DNA of 32,467 nucleotides from Mnemiopsis leidyi. Its lineage: Eukaryota > Ctenophora > Tentaculata > Lobata > Bolinopsidae. Position numbers and translations under genes: made by a program. Where the stretch lies: the NCBI GenBank assembly GCA_000226015.1, contig JH153114.1:2987-35453 (forward strand). Direction: 5' to 3'. Positions 10,451 to 20,055 of the stretch are shown here, in pieces; the first letter of the stretch is position 1; each line of letters starts with the position of its first letter. Below the pieces are notes generated by a model. That model was not told the origin of the DNA and made no database searches. It saw nothing but the letters and a program-made list of their open reading frames with translations.

Positions 10451-10685
10451 TAGCACGTTACCTAGTAGACAGTAATGTCATGAGGCAGATGGGTTCTTTC
10501 GTTTTACATTTTGCTTGTTGTAGCTGCTTCATTAAGCTGCTTCAATTAGCAGAGTTCGTAGTTGCCAGGGTTTATGTTGTGATTTTAGCGTTTTTATCCA
10601 TCGTTATCATCTATTTAGTCTAGATCATTTGTTGTAAAATGCGGTGCTTCCAATGTTAACTTTTACACCATTCTAGCTAAGGAAG

Positions 10686-13600
10686 ATGGTTGACATAATT
10701 GCATCAGATGATGAGGAACAACCGCTTTTATCGTCACAGTCCTTTAGTACCAGCACTAAAGTACCCAGACCGTAAGTTCTTAAGTAATATGTGATACAGA
10801 ACACATGTTGGAACTATATTGCCTTTAATCACGTGCCATAACATGACAAAATCACTAGGTTTTTGTTTGTAATTGTTAAACCTGTACCCTGGCTTTCACA
10901 GTTATACTAAAGGGTCTCCTTGAAGATTCTAGATCTTTTAACGGAGACCCTCCTCATTTAACTCTCAATCACGGTTTCCCATGATTCGGCTCCCAAGATT
11001 GCATAGGCAGATGCCCTTAGCTAACTCAAATTAATATAACGAGTTAAATATTTTTTTACTAAAGTTTCTAGGTTTATAACAGAGTCATAACTTAAACTTA
11101 TTGATCCCCAGCTACGAAGAAGAACCACTTTGGAGACGTCCCTTTAACTACTCGGTTCAACATGGCATAGACCCTGAGAAGCTCAGCAGACTACAGAGAT
11201 ACAGATATTATCAGAGATTAGCCCCGCCCATGACAATGGTCAGTTCTCTTTGTATCTCGATATTATCATAGTGTTGGCAGGAGTTCCATTCAAGAGGAAA
11301 TACTGAAACCGTGCTTCCTATTGTATTCTAGATAAACTTAAATTGTTCACAATCTTCTGGTAGCGCGTGAACTTAAAGCTAAGCGGTCACGTGTTTATTA
11401 CGACATTCACACTCAACACTTTCCAGGTTGTACCTGATCACGTGATTCCTCCAGAATTCTTCACTATAGTCCCCATGGAGCGGGGAGAAAAACAGAGCTC
11501 CATCGTCACTATGTTAGTTAAGTTTGTTAGTGAGTTTGTTAGTAAGTTTGATAGTTAAGTTTGTTAGTTAAGTCAACATGTTAGTTAAGTTTGTTAGTTA
11601 AGTCAGTTAGTTATCATGTTAGTTAAGTTTGTTAGTTAATTAGTTTGTTAAGTCAGTTATTTATCATGTAAGTTAAGTTTGTTAGTTAGTTTGTTAGGGG
11701 TCCTGAGCTGTACGTGACTGGGCCAGTGGCGTAACGTTGTAGGTCTAGCCAACATGGCGCCCCTCGGCGATGAAAATGCGCCCCTGGTGTAAGAGCTTAC
11801 TGGGAGCAATTTGAGAAAAATGGCCGAAATATCCAAATAAAAAGTGAAGTTATTAAACCAAACACGCGATTTTGCTATTTGCGCAGTTAATCTTGCAAAA
11901 TTGTCCCATATTTTTATGACGATCTGGCGCCTCTTATGAAGGCGCCTCCCGGGGTGGCCGGGGCATCGTTACGCCGCTGGACATGGTCACGTGACCGTTG
12001 AGACTCTCTAACTCACGCCCCCTTAAAACTTAACTGTCCATCCTTGGATTCATCATCTGTACTTGTTTCTGTCTTTGAAATCATAACCACTATTCTATAG
12101 CTGAAAATATTTCAGATTCTCCCTGTGGAACACCATGCTGGGAACGTCACTACTTTGCATGCCAGCTGCAATGCTCAACGCCGGTCTAATACTAGGTACG
12201 CTGTTTACTTCTCTAAATCTTATTGATAATATTTGATCCAACATAACATTTGATCATTCATACTACATATATTGATTTTGAAGATTAGAATTTGTCAATC
12301 CTGAACGATATTTCTATAGCAACTAGCAATGTACATAATCTTGTTCCCCAACTTTCAGCTATGACGCTATTACCACAGTGTTACTACTATACTAATTAGA
12401 GCTGCACTAGAGAAACAAAGTTGAAAGTAAACCAAAGAAACTGTAAAATCCAGGTTGCCTGATTGTGTTTGGTGTTGGATTGGTCACGTGTTACACCGCT
12501 ATCATAACCGTTCAAGTTACAATGGACATACAGCTGTTGGATACTCTCCGGAATGCGCCGCTCGAGTTTGTTGACGTTATCGAGTACTACATGCCTTTTC
12601 CGTCCGGTTAGCACATTTGTTATTTATTACTCATTTGTAAGACGATGTAGTGCGATATTTTTCTTAAATGTTATAATCACTGTATGTGGAGAGATGTTTC
12701 TTAAGACTTAGGGGGCCGCCGTCGTAATGGTTCACTGAATCACTCTTAAACGGTCTTCTCAAATTCTTAGTGGAAGACGCGATGTGGTAAATAAGAAATT
12801 TTGCGCGCATAGTTAAAAACACGTACGTATATATATACGCGCGCGCGTACCGTACGTACATCTCGTTCGAGTTTTATCATATTACTGAATACTGATTACT
12901 TGCTGTTCGCTGCTCCATGCGATTTATATTCGATAGTCAGGTAGGTTCAATCTAAAGCTGGCAGAAATTACAAAAATAACCATGTCGTCTACAAACACTT
13001 CAATTATAAGTTAACAATAAAACGGAGTTGACCGCACTCCAGGACCATCAGCCAGATCAGATCCGCGGCAGTGGGACCTAGAGATGTATCAAGTCTTCAC
13101 CACGTGATAGAACTTGTTGCAGCAACTAGGCTGGCACGAAGAAGAGGACAAAGTCCTGCTCTCCCCACTGTGCTAAAATCGTGTGAAATGTGGTTTAAAT
13201 TCCGAAATGTGGTGTCGTAGTTGTGGTGTTCCATTGTCTGTCTTCCATTATCGAATCCGTTGATTGCGTCATCTCAGTCTCTCTTCATCTGAATGGTTAC
13301 ATCAGCCAGAGGTTTAAGGTTTTACTTCGAGTTCGATGATCCGAGGTCCAGCTTGATCAGAGCCTTTATTAAACTGAGTTCTGATGTCACTCTGTTCTTT
13401 TTGTCGATCTAGATCGGTCGTCGCATCGCAGATGACCATCGTAGGGAGTTCATCCTGTAACTGGTAAGCGATTCCATCGATCCAATCGTCTTTTCCAGGT
13501 GTTCAGTGAACTCAAAACTATCAAGTTCACTTGACTCAAGGTAGCTCTTATGTCTGCTTTCCTGGTCCGTTATCGCCGAGGTTGGGCTGTTTTTCCGGGC

Positions 13601-16600
13601 CCTCATCATCACACCAGATCTTCCGATAACAATTGCGATAGCAATGGTATTGCTAAAAGCAGATAGCCCTTTTCTTTATCATTTTCTTTGAGGGTCGAGC
13701 TAAATTGATGAGGTGTGCGAATTGTCACATGCACAGGTAAACCATTGAAATAATGCGAAGCATAGCTGGCGTTATTAACTGACTAACCGATAACTAAACG
13801 GTTTCTGTTCAGGGTTTTTATAGTTTTTGGTTTGCACGTGCTGCTTTCAGCTTTGGACGTAATATGCACGTGCAAAACGTAAAGTTTTACGTTTTGTTTG
13901 TAAAATCAACTCCCTGTAATCGAACGTACCAGAGAAAGGCAGTAAAAGTGAATGTGATTCGATATAGTTTACTTAGAGAAACTTCGCGATATTTTGAATT
14001 AGCCGCTGCGAGGTCGAATTCTTTATTTCTCGGGAAAATCTTCGTCGACTTATTGCGCTATGTATCTACCAAGATTTGCTGTTAGATTTCTACGATAAAT
14101 AGTGATAATGATGATGGAACTGAACGAATTAGGAATAAGGTCGTTCTATTGGAGCATACAACTATAAATTTAGTTTGTTCATGTTTCGCGTCAAGAGATT
14201 TATAAATATTTCTCTGTGGTTATCTTTTTTATTGTTAAAGTACATGATAATGCTTCAAACTTGCAAGCCCTTCACTTTCAGCCCAGATAGCCCTGTCCGC
14301 GGGAGCTGCTTCATTTCTGGGAGCTCTCATGGTCTTCTGGATCTTACTGAGCAATTTCACATACGGCACGGGCATAGCACTCAGCAACATGGTCAACGGC
14401 ACTTTTCATTTTCACAATCTCTCCAATTTTGGTGGTGAGGTGAATTTATCTTTAAATTTGAAGTTTTTACCATGTATATGATAATCGCTTTTTGCTTTAG
14501 ATATACCTTACTTACCTAATTAAAAAACTAGAGAATTTCACGACTGCTAAATCATGTTCAATACATTAATTAAAACTGAAATTACTGGAACTAAGTATCT
14601 GACTATGATTTTCAGCCGTTTGTGACGCGTACTCAATCTCTAGTCCCGTAAACACTACTGGCAGCACATGGAATGTTTGGTCGGCAGATACAGTCCCTAT
14701 CTACCTAGTTCTTATCTTGTTTCCTCTGTGTTGTCTCAAGTCTGCTACCGTCCTAGCCAAGTTTAACTCTTTAGGTATGTTTGGTATATCGCTAGAAGTT
14801 CATTGAAGTATTTACTAATTTATATATTTAGTTCTGTCAGTGTTATTGCATCTTTTTTGTCCAAAAAGTCGATGCTATTTTAATGGAAAATTTCTATATT
14901 TTCAGGAGTGGTTTGTATAGCTATGGCACTAGTGTTTGTCGTGACAAAAGCATCACAATGGGGTATAAACATCACTCTAACGAACTCAACCAGTATCCAT
15001 TACGTGGCTCCAGCAGTTGTTGACTTCAACAAGTTGACCGGCACGCTGACACTCTCATTTTTTATTCACAACGCCGTTGTAGCCTTGGTCAGAAACAATC
15101 GCAATCCTAAAAATAATGTTTGTTTCTTCAGCTTTCTTTCTCTGTGGTAAAATTTCAATATGAACGTCACACTCCAAAATTAGCCATAGAATATAAGAAT
15201 TGCTTTGGAATAAAAACTGTTACATAATTGTGCATGATTTAGACAACTTTAATGAATTATTCTTTAACGTTGCAGAAAAGAGATGTTGGCATAGCATTTT
15301 TCATGGTGGCACTAACGTACGGTTTAGTTGGATTTCTCTTCCTTCTAACATTCCCTCTTGCCAAAACCTGTATCTCAACTGTAAAGAGTCAGGTATGGAA
15401 GTGAACATTCTATAGCTATCGCCATAGCAGCTTTGTGTCGTGAAATCTAGTACTATTGATGATCTACATCGTCAAGAAATTTGCAGTGATTGGGTTGGTG
15501 GTGTAGTGGTATCTACCCCGACTTTCTATGCAGGAGATCGGGGTTCGATTCCCAGTCCCGCCAATCCTAGAGGAGTGCTCCAAAGGCCTTTCCCTATGCA
15601 ATCTTCTTAGATCCGTTTGTTGGCAACATAGAAAACAATATTTTAAGGTTAAATTATTTATTATCGAACCCTTTTTTCAGCTGCTGTTCGATAACATATC
15701 CCTAAATGATTTGATGGTGTTTATGGCAAAGATTTTCCAGATTCTACAGCTAATCACTGTTTACCCTACAGTAAACTTTGTACTCAGATCTCAGCTGTTT
15801 TTAGGAATCTTCAAGGATCCTTTCTGCAGGTATTTATTCTAATTTTTCGACCGAACCTTTTTGATTTTCTATTTATCTTATACTTATTTTAATCCGGACA
15901 CTCCAACAGCCACATGTTACACAAGTGTAAACGGCCAAGTATAGGAGGCCAAATGTACCATTATACATACACGCCAGTGACGGTTAAGGTAGTGTGTACC
16001 ATACTTTTATCGCTCGAGACTTCGCTGCAATGGGCAGCTACTCATTTAACCCTCACACCCGATTTCTCGAGCATTCGGCTGAGTGGACCGTGGGGCTGCA
16101 CAAATCCAACGGAATCCTTAGCTGATCATCAACGATGCTCACCACATGGCCAGTGCCGCAGCTCATGACACCCTGACTTATGCCAAATTGTCAACAAATT
16201 GTGGTCATCTCCACCCCCCCTCCCCTTGAAAAGTAAAACTTTTATTCAAACCTGCTTTATTTCTTATTTCAGCTACAAGCACGTTATAGTATTCAATGTG
16301 ATAACGATACTCACCTGTGTTCTCATATCAATCTTCTATCCTAAAGTCAACGATGTTATTCGGTTAGTCAATGTTCGAACCAATCTAAACTTGTAGTTTG
16401 ATACAGATAACCGACTGTCGCTGAATTCACGCGTCTATAGATTCTAGAAGCGTATCGCTCCTTCACAAAATCTTAATTTCAGTATTATTAAAAGTAATTT
16501 TAAGTTGAAATTTTCATTACAGGTACGTTGGTTCAGTCTCAGGCCTCGCTTACGTCTTCTTTTTCCCCTGTTTCATCTACCTGTTACATTGTTACAAAAA

Positions 16601-16887
16601 CAATAAACTTACATGGTAAGAGCCTGATTTTAGTTTACCTTTTTTATTGATTTCACACATAATCTGCATCATTTTAACTTTAAGAAAATGCAGCCCTTTA
16701 TTAATTTTACTACTAATCTAAGTATCAAACTATCAGCATCATTATGGATCTTAGAATTAACACTAACAGATAACATTTAATGAATCATGATTTCAATTTC
16801 AGGTTTTCTGCAGTGGGCCACAGTTTTGTAATTCTGCTAGGAGTCCTTAACCTCGCCACACAGCCCTTCCAGTTCTCCAATTCCTAA
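10686..16887 (+). CDS. SLC38A9: SLC38A9 lysosomal arginine sensor/transporter, 13 exons, 529 aa
   Basis: Exons: 10686-10771, 11112-11238, 11427-11512, 12116-12195, 12454-12606, 14282-14434, 14616-14774, 14906-15117, 15276-15392, 15681-15829, 16273-16362, 16523-16615 and 16803-16887. The lengths sum to 1590, exactly in frame; human is 561 aa. The family sits in the lysosomal membrane, carries amino acids and signals arginine to Rag-Ragulator and mTORC1. Seen: an acidic dileucine EEQPLL (10-15), RRPF at 37-40, RYYQRL (60-65) then PDHVIP (74-79), LWNTMLGTS at TM1 (103-111), several sequons in the luminal loop encoded by exons 6-7, LTGTLTLSFFIHN in exon 8, and LGVLNL near the C-terminus. These match human SLC38A9 segment by segment. 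The start has A at -3 and G at +4. The exon 6 end (14431 or 14434) and exon 9 end (15380 or 15392) are alternatives. A poly(A) signal lies at 17698. Confidence 0.95.
11513..11699 (+). repeat. tandem gttagttaagttt repeats abutting a 5' splice site
   Basis: Intron 3 of SLC38A9 begins with the donor AT|GTTAGT. The next ~185 bases are irregular tandem copies of gttagttaagttt, several preceded by the same AT. The authentic donor is thus the first member of an array of near-identical donor sequences. Confidence 0.85.
11724..11979. mobile_element. 256-bp MITE, hAT-like termini
   Basis: The ends read CAGTGGCGTAACGTTG on the left and, reversed, CAGCGGCGTAACGATG on the right. CAG...CTG termini with a GGCG core are typical of hAT-type nonautonomous elements. 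The inside is more GC-rich than the intron and repeats ggcgcc motifs. I could not confirm an 8-bp target duplication (gactgggc versus gacatggt). It lies inside SLC38A9 intron 3. Confidence 0.7.
11985..11996. promoter_or_regulatory. palindromic GGTCACGTGACC (CLEAR-type E-box) in SLC38A9 intron 3
   Basis: This 12-bp perfect palindrome contains GTCACGTGAC, the consensus of the CLEAR element bound by TFEB/MITF-type factors in vertebrate lysosomal genes. It lies 5 bases outside the hAT-like MITE. Function is inferred from sequence alone. Confidence 0.4.
13337..13652 (-). pseudogene. coding-like remnant antisense in SLC38A9 intron 5
   Basis: On the minus strand a frame opens after an acceptor-like cttttag (about 13652). 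It encodes a short hydrophobic stretch (NTIAIAIVIG), then MMMRARKNSPTSAITDQESR and an acidic/serine region, up to a TAG at about 13406. The same frame continues past that single stop for about 27 codons (IDKKNRVTSELSLIKALIK) to TAA. The composition looks coding, but I recognise no family and found no partner exon. It could be a nested gene's last exon or a decayed mobile-element ORF. Confidence 0.25.
15492..15567 (+). other. tRNA-like sequence (tRNA pseudogene or SINE head), intron 9
   Basis: A Pol III A box (TGGTGTAGTGG, 15499-15509) and B box (GGTTCGATTCC, 15542-15552) are properly spaced. An acceptor-like stem GGGTTGG (15492-15498) pairs with CCAATCC (15561-15567). The anticodon stem is mispaired and there are 5 extra bases between the T stem and the acceptor strand, so I do not call it a working tRNA. 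Overall it is closest to tRNA-Asp or tRNA-Gly. Confidence 0.55.
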
Positions 16888-17281
16888 TACTTTTGAAACT
16901 ACGTCAGCAAGCAGTCCTGGTGGATATAAAGATTCTTGTATTTCTTGATTTCGCGGTGAATTTGAACACAGGGATGCAAACTGTTACTGAATTGCTTGCA
17001 CTTGTTGACTGCGAGATTCAACAAATTTTAGGCTGCACTGATTTTGTCCACACTATGTACCTTCAATGTTCGATGTTTGGATATTATTTGATGAGAAACC
17101 CCAAGATTTGTGACTGTGAGTATTACTCATACTGTTATTGTTAAACTTAACGGGCGATGCGTGTCTTCAGATTGCCTGGGAGTGGGAACCTCAGTCTTCG
17201 TTGCTCGGCAAATTTCCAGGCAAATCAAATTACAGGCAAATTAAATTGTCATGAACAACATAGGACGTTTAAATGGGACAG
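16888..17281 (+). other. SLC38A9 3' UTR region with a dispersed aacgggcgatgcg motif
   Basis: This runs from the SLC38A9 stop into presumed 3' UTR. At 17149-17166 the segment aacgggcgatgcgtgtct closely matches two tandem copies near 32309-32345, so it is a dispersed repeat. A local duplication of caggcaaat-aaatta follows at about 17217-17250. Confidence 0.55.
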
Positions 17282-17350
17282 ATTGCGCGCCGGCATATAG
17301 AAAGTGTGCTTATTAGGAATAGGAACAATTTTGATATGCCGGCGCGCAAT
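17282..17350. repeat. 17-bp perfect GC-rich inverted repeat
   Basis: The arms 17282-17298 (attgcgcgccggcatat) and 17334-17350 are exact complements around a 35-base spacer. Beyond a 2x2 internal loop, ggac/gtcc pairs again. It probably marks a small foldback element in the SLC38A9 3' UTR. A smaller hairpin, ctgccgcttcgcggcag, follows at about 17400-17417. Confidence 0.75.
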
Positions 17351-17697
17351 GAGTCCTGTTCACTTTTACAATTCAAAATATGGCCCGGGGCAGCGGGGGC
17401 TGCCGCTTCGCGGCAGTAGGTCAGGCCACGTCTGACAAGCATTTGCAAAGCCTCGACTACAGCAAATGTACGGTGTAACTTCGACTGACTTTAACTTTAA
17501 GTTTTAATTCATCCAGTGGGCATATTCTGAAAATGATATGTTGTTCGAAATGATACGTTGTTCGGACTGATCTTGAAGCAACAGAGATATTATTATTCTA
17601 TTTCTATATTGTAATTGACAATAGTTTTTGCTTAGTGTCAACCCGTTGTATTACTCCAGAAGTGTTCAGTGTTATCAACAAACATTCTGCTACCATC

Positions 17698-17703
17698 AAT
17701 AAA
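17698..17703 (+). promoter_or_regulatory. AATAAA, candidate poly(A) signal of SLC38A9
   Basis: This canonical hexamer lies about 810 bases after the SLC38A9 stop and upstream of the MITE at 17801. Confidence 0.45.
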
Positions 17704-17800
17704 TGAGCACAGACTTTTTGTATTATTAAAATTTTAGCGTTTTCCACGATTCGGGACAAAACGGTGGCTAAAATCAGATTTGTATGGTTTTTTTACGTTA

Positions 17801-18262
17801 GGGGTCGTTCACATATGACGTCATCACCTAGGGGGGAGGGGGTTTCCAAATGTTGAGACGAATGATGACAAGGGGGAGGGGGGTTGGCCAATGATGATGT
17901 CATCAAAATTTTTTAAGGATTTATAGAATTTTTTGAAAAATTTTTGATTTCTTTCGAATTTTTTTTTCAGAATTTTACAAAATCAGACGGAAAATTTTCA
18001 AGCGAAAGTTCTGGTTCAGAAATCTGGTGAAATACTGTGTTTTCACTGACTAAGTATGAAGTAAAAAATTCAAAAATTGCTACAACTTAAACCAAAAATC
18101 AAAGTTTTTTACATGAAGAAGGGGGGAGTTCCGCCTGTGATGATGTCATTATGGTAATTTACCTGACATTTAGGGGGTTCTGTCATGATGAAGAATGACG
18201 ACAGAGGGGGGAGGGGGGTAAAAATTACCGAAAACTTGCTGACGTCATATGTGAACAACCCC
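17801..18262. mobile_element. 462-bp MITE with 23-bp TIRs carrying a CRE site
   Basis: The terminal inverted repeats start GGGGTCGTTCACATATGACG (left) and GGGGTTGTTCACATATGACG (right, reversed), with 22 of 23 bases matching. TTA flanks both ends as a possible target duplication. Each TIR includes TGACGTCA. Subterminal G-runs and atgatgatgtcat are present on both sides. There is no transposase ORF. The termini resemble ISL2EU-like nonautonomous elements, but that assignment is from memory of terminal style only. Confidence 0.8.
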
Positions 18263-19319
18263 TTACGGTTAAGTGCGTTTTGCGTGGGGTTTTTCGAAGT
18301 ATTAACACCAGAATTTAAGTTCGGCGTTATTATGTTCGTAATTTTTTATTGATTTTCTACTTCTAGTTCTATAAATCAATTAAATGTGAGTTTTTAGTGG
18401 TTCCATGACATTTCCAATTTCATATCAGAATTATTTTAAAAAACTGTTTCCCTTGTCATATCAACGTTCCATCTTGAGCGTTTAGTATTTTCTCAGATAC
18501 ACCTTCCACCTTTGAGGACACAAGCACCATGTACAAACATTTAGAAAGATATCCTATCTCTAATTTCTAAAGGAAACCAATTCATAAATTAACAACTTTT
18601 GAAAATAAACATGAACAGATGACAGATCCGAAAACCTGTTAAAATCAAAGAGCAAAGTGATACAATTCACACACTCGTACTTATTATAAACAATTAAAAT
18701 TTGTACTGTCATGAATTTAAATTTGAGCTGCGTTCAATCAAAAATTAAGAAGACTTCCAGAAGGAAAAGACTTCTAGAAGGATAAGTATAGAATCAAATC
18801 CCAGTGGGAAACAACAAGAATAAATTAATTGGTTTACATTTTTTGGGCTAAAATTGATTATTTAAAGGGTCAAAAAAGACCTAAATAAGCGTACAATCAG
18901 TGCTCTCAGAAGCTTTAGTTGGAACTAGTTCCCTATTTCATAAGTGTTTGAACTGTCTGCTTGGTTTTCATTCGATTGAACAAAAACCAATCAAATAAGC
19001 AAGAACAAGAACTCAATGACCAACACGCCTCTGATTTACACTAATTTCAAGTACCAATATAAAAAACTGGCACATCGCCAGCTTTTGCCGACCTCTACTG
19101 AGTAGAAGAAAGCACAACAATCCAGGGTAATTACATCCGACTGGAATGTAATTTGGTAATCAATTATCCAATTACACTGCTCTGACGAGAAGTGATCCCG
19201 TTCCAATTACTTAACCAGTCTCCAACTGGTTGTGAGTAAATTGGCAAGTCATGATCCTCCAGCCAGCAGAGGGAAGGTTTACTGGCCAATTAGTCTGATT
19301 TCAGGGCGGTAGGTCAACC
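18263..19319. other. no gene seen
   Basis: AT-rich sequence with no exon that I can recognise. A reverse-strand AATAAA at 18345-18350 and an ATTAAA at 19627-19632 are candidate Vasa poly(A) signals, so part of this may be Vasa 3' UTR. Confidence 0.45.
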
Positions 19320-19501
19320 AGGGCCCGTCCAGATTCTTCAACAACAACACTTTCTCTCAGTCACGTGACCGCTAGATGTTCAGTAATGGTGACATGGTGA
19401 CCGATCTATTGGTAACCCTGGTAACCACGCATTCCACTTCAAGGGGAATGCTATCACGTGACTGGAGATGAAAGTGTTGTTGCTGAGATAGGACATGCCC
19501 A
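19320..19501. mobile_element. foldback element with TCACGTGA in both arms
   Basis: The best-paired arms are about 19342-19368 and 19453-19482: caacaacactttc...cagtcacgtga on the left, and the same (with a 2-base insertion) reversed on the right. Weaker pairing extends outward to gggcccgtcc and ggacatgccc. The centre holds further small inverted repeats (gcattcc/ggaatgc). There is no ORF. Confidence 0.65.
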
Positions 19502-20055
19502 CGAGTTCAATATAAAATAGAAGAAGTTAGATCCAACATAAAAAGTTACAAAACGAGAATAATTTAAAAATACGAAGCTACAGTTTGGATGATTGCTACA
19601 AATAAGCTACAGTTCTGGATCATCTCTTTAATTAACTTCGAAAACATGATTTGTAAGACAGAGGGGATGATCATAAAGGAAAAGATAAGGAAAAATAAAA
19701 TTTCCACGATGAAACAAAGCAGCAGTCACTACTCAGTGGAATGTAGTTTTATCGACTAAATATCTAAAATAGCAAGAAGTAGTTAACACATTTTACCGTT
19801 GAACAAAAGATTTGAATCTCTTTGCAACAAGCGTTCTAGCGTGCGAAAACGCCATGTCGTGTCACATAGAAAACTCTGCTATATATAAACATTATATAAA
19901 AGAGTTCCAATTCTTCCATTCAACCCACAAAGTGCTGACTACTTCAATTCCGGGATGACTAAATTCCATCACGAAGAGAGAACGTAAGCAAGTCACTGAG
20001 TGATGAACAAGCTGGTATAGAGCGAGCTTGCTGAGCGAGTTATTGTGTTGGTTGT
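19502..20055 (-). other. probable Vasa 3' UTR
   Basis: This lies downstream of the Vasa stop on the minus strand. It is AT-rich with no competing ORF. ATTAAA (reverse strand, 19627-19632) is a candidate poly(A) signal about 425 bases after the stop. Confidence 0.45.

Noticed and set aside
13864-14085. 73-codon plus-strand frame in SLC38A9 intron 5
   Set aside because: No domain, no splice support, and not homologous to SLC38A9.
15492-15567. Functional tRNA gene
   Set aside because: The anticodon stem does not pair and extra bases separate the T stem from the acceptor strand; kept only as a tRNA-like element.
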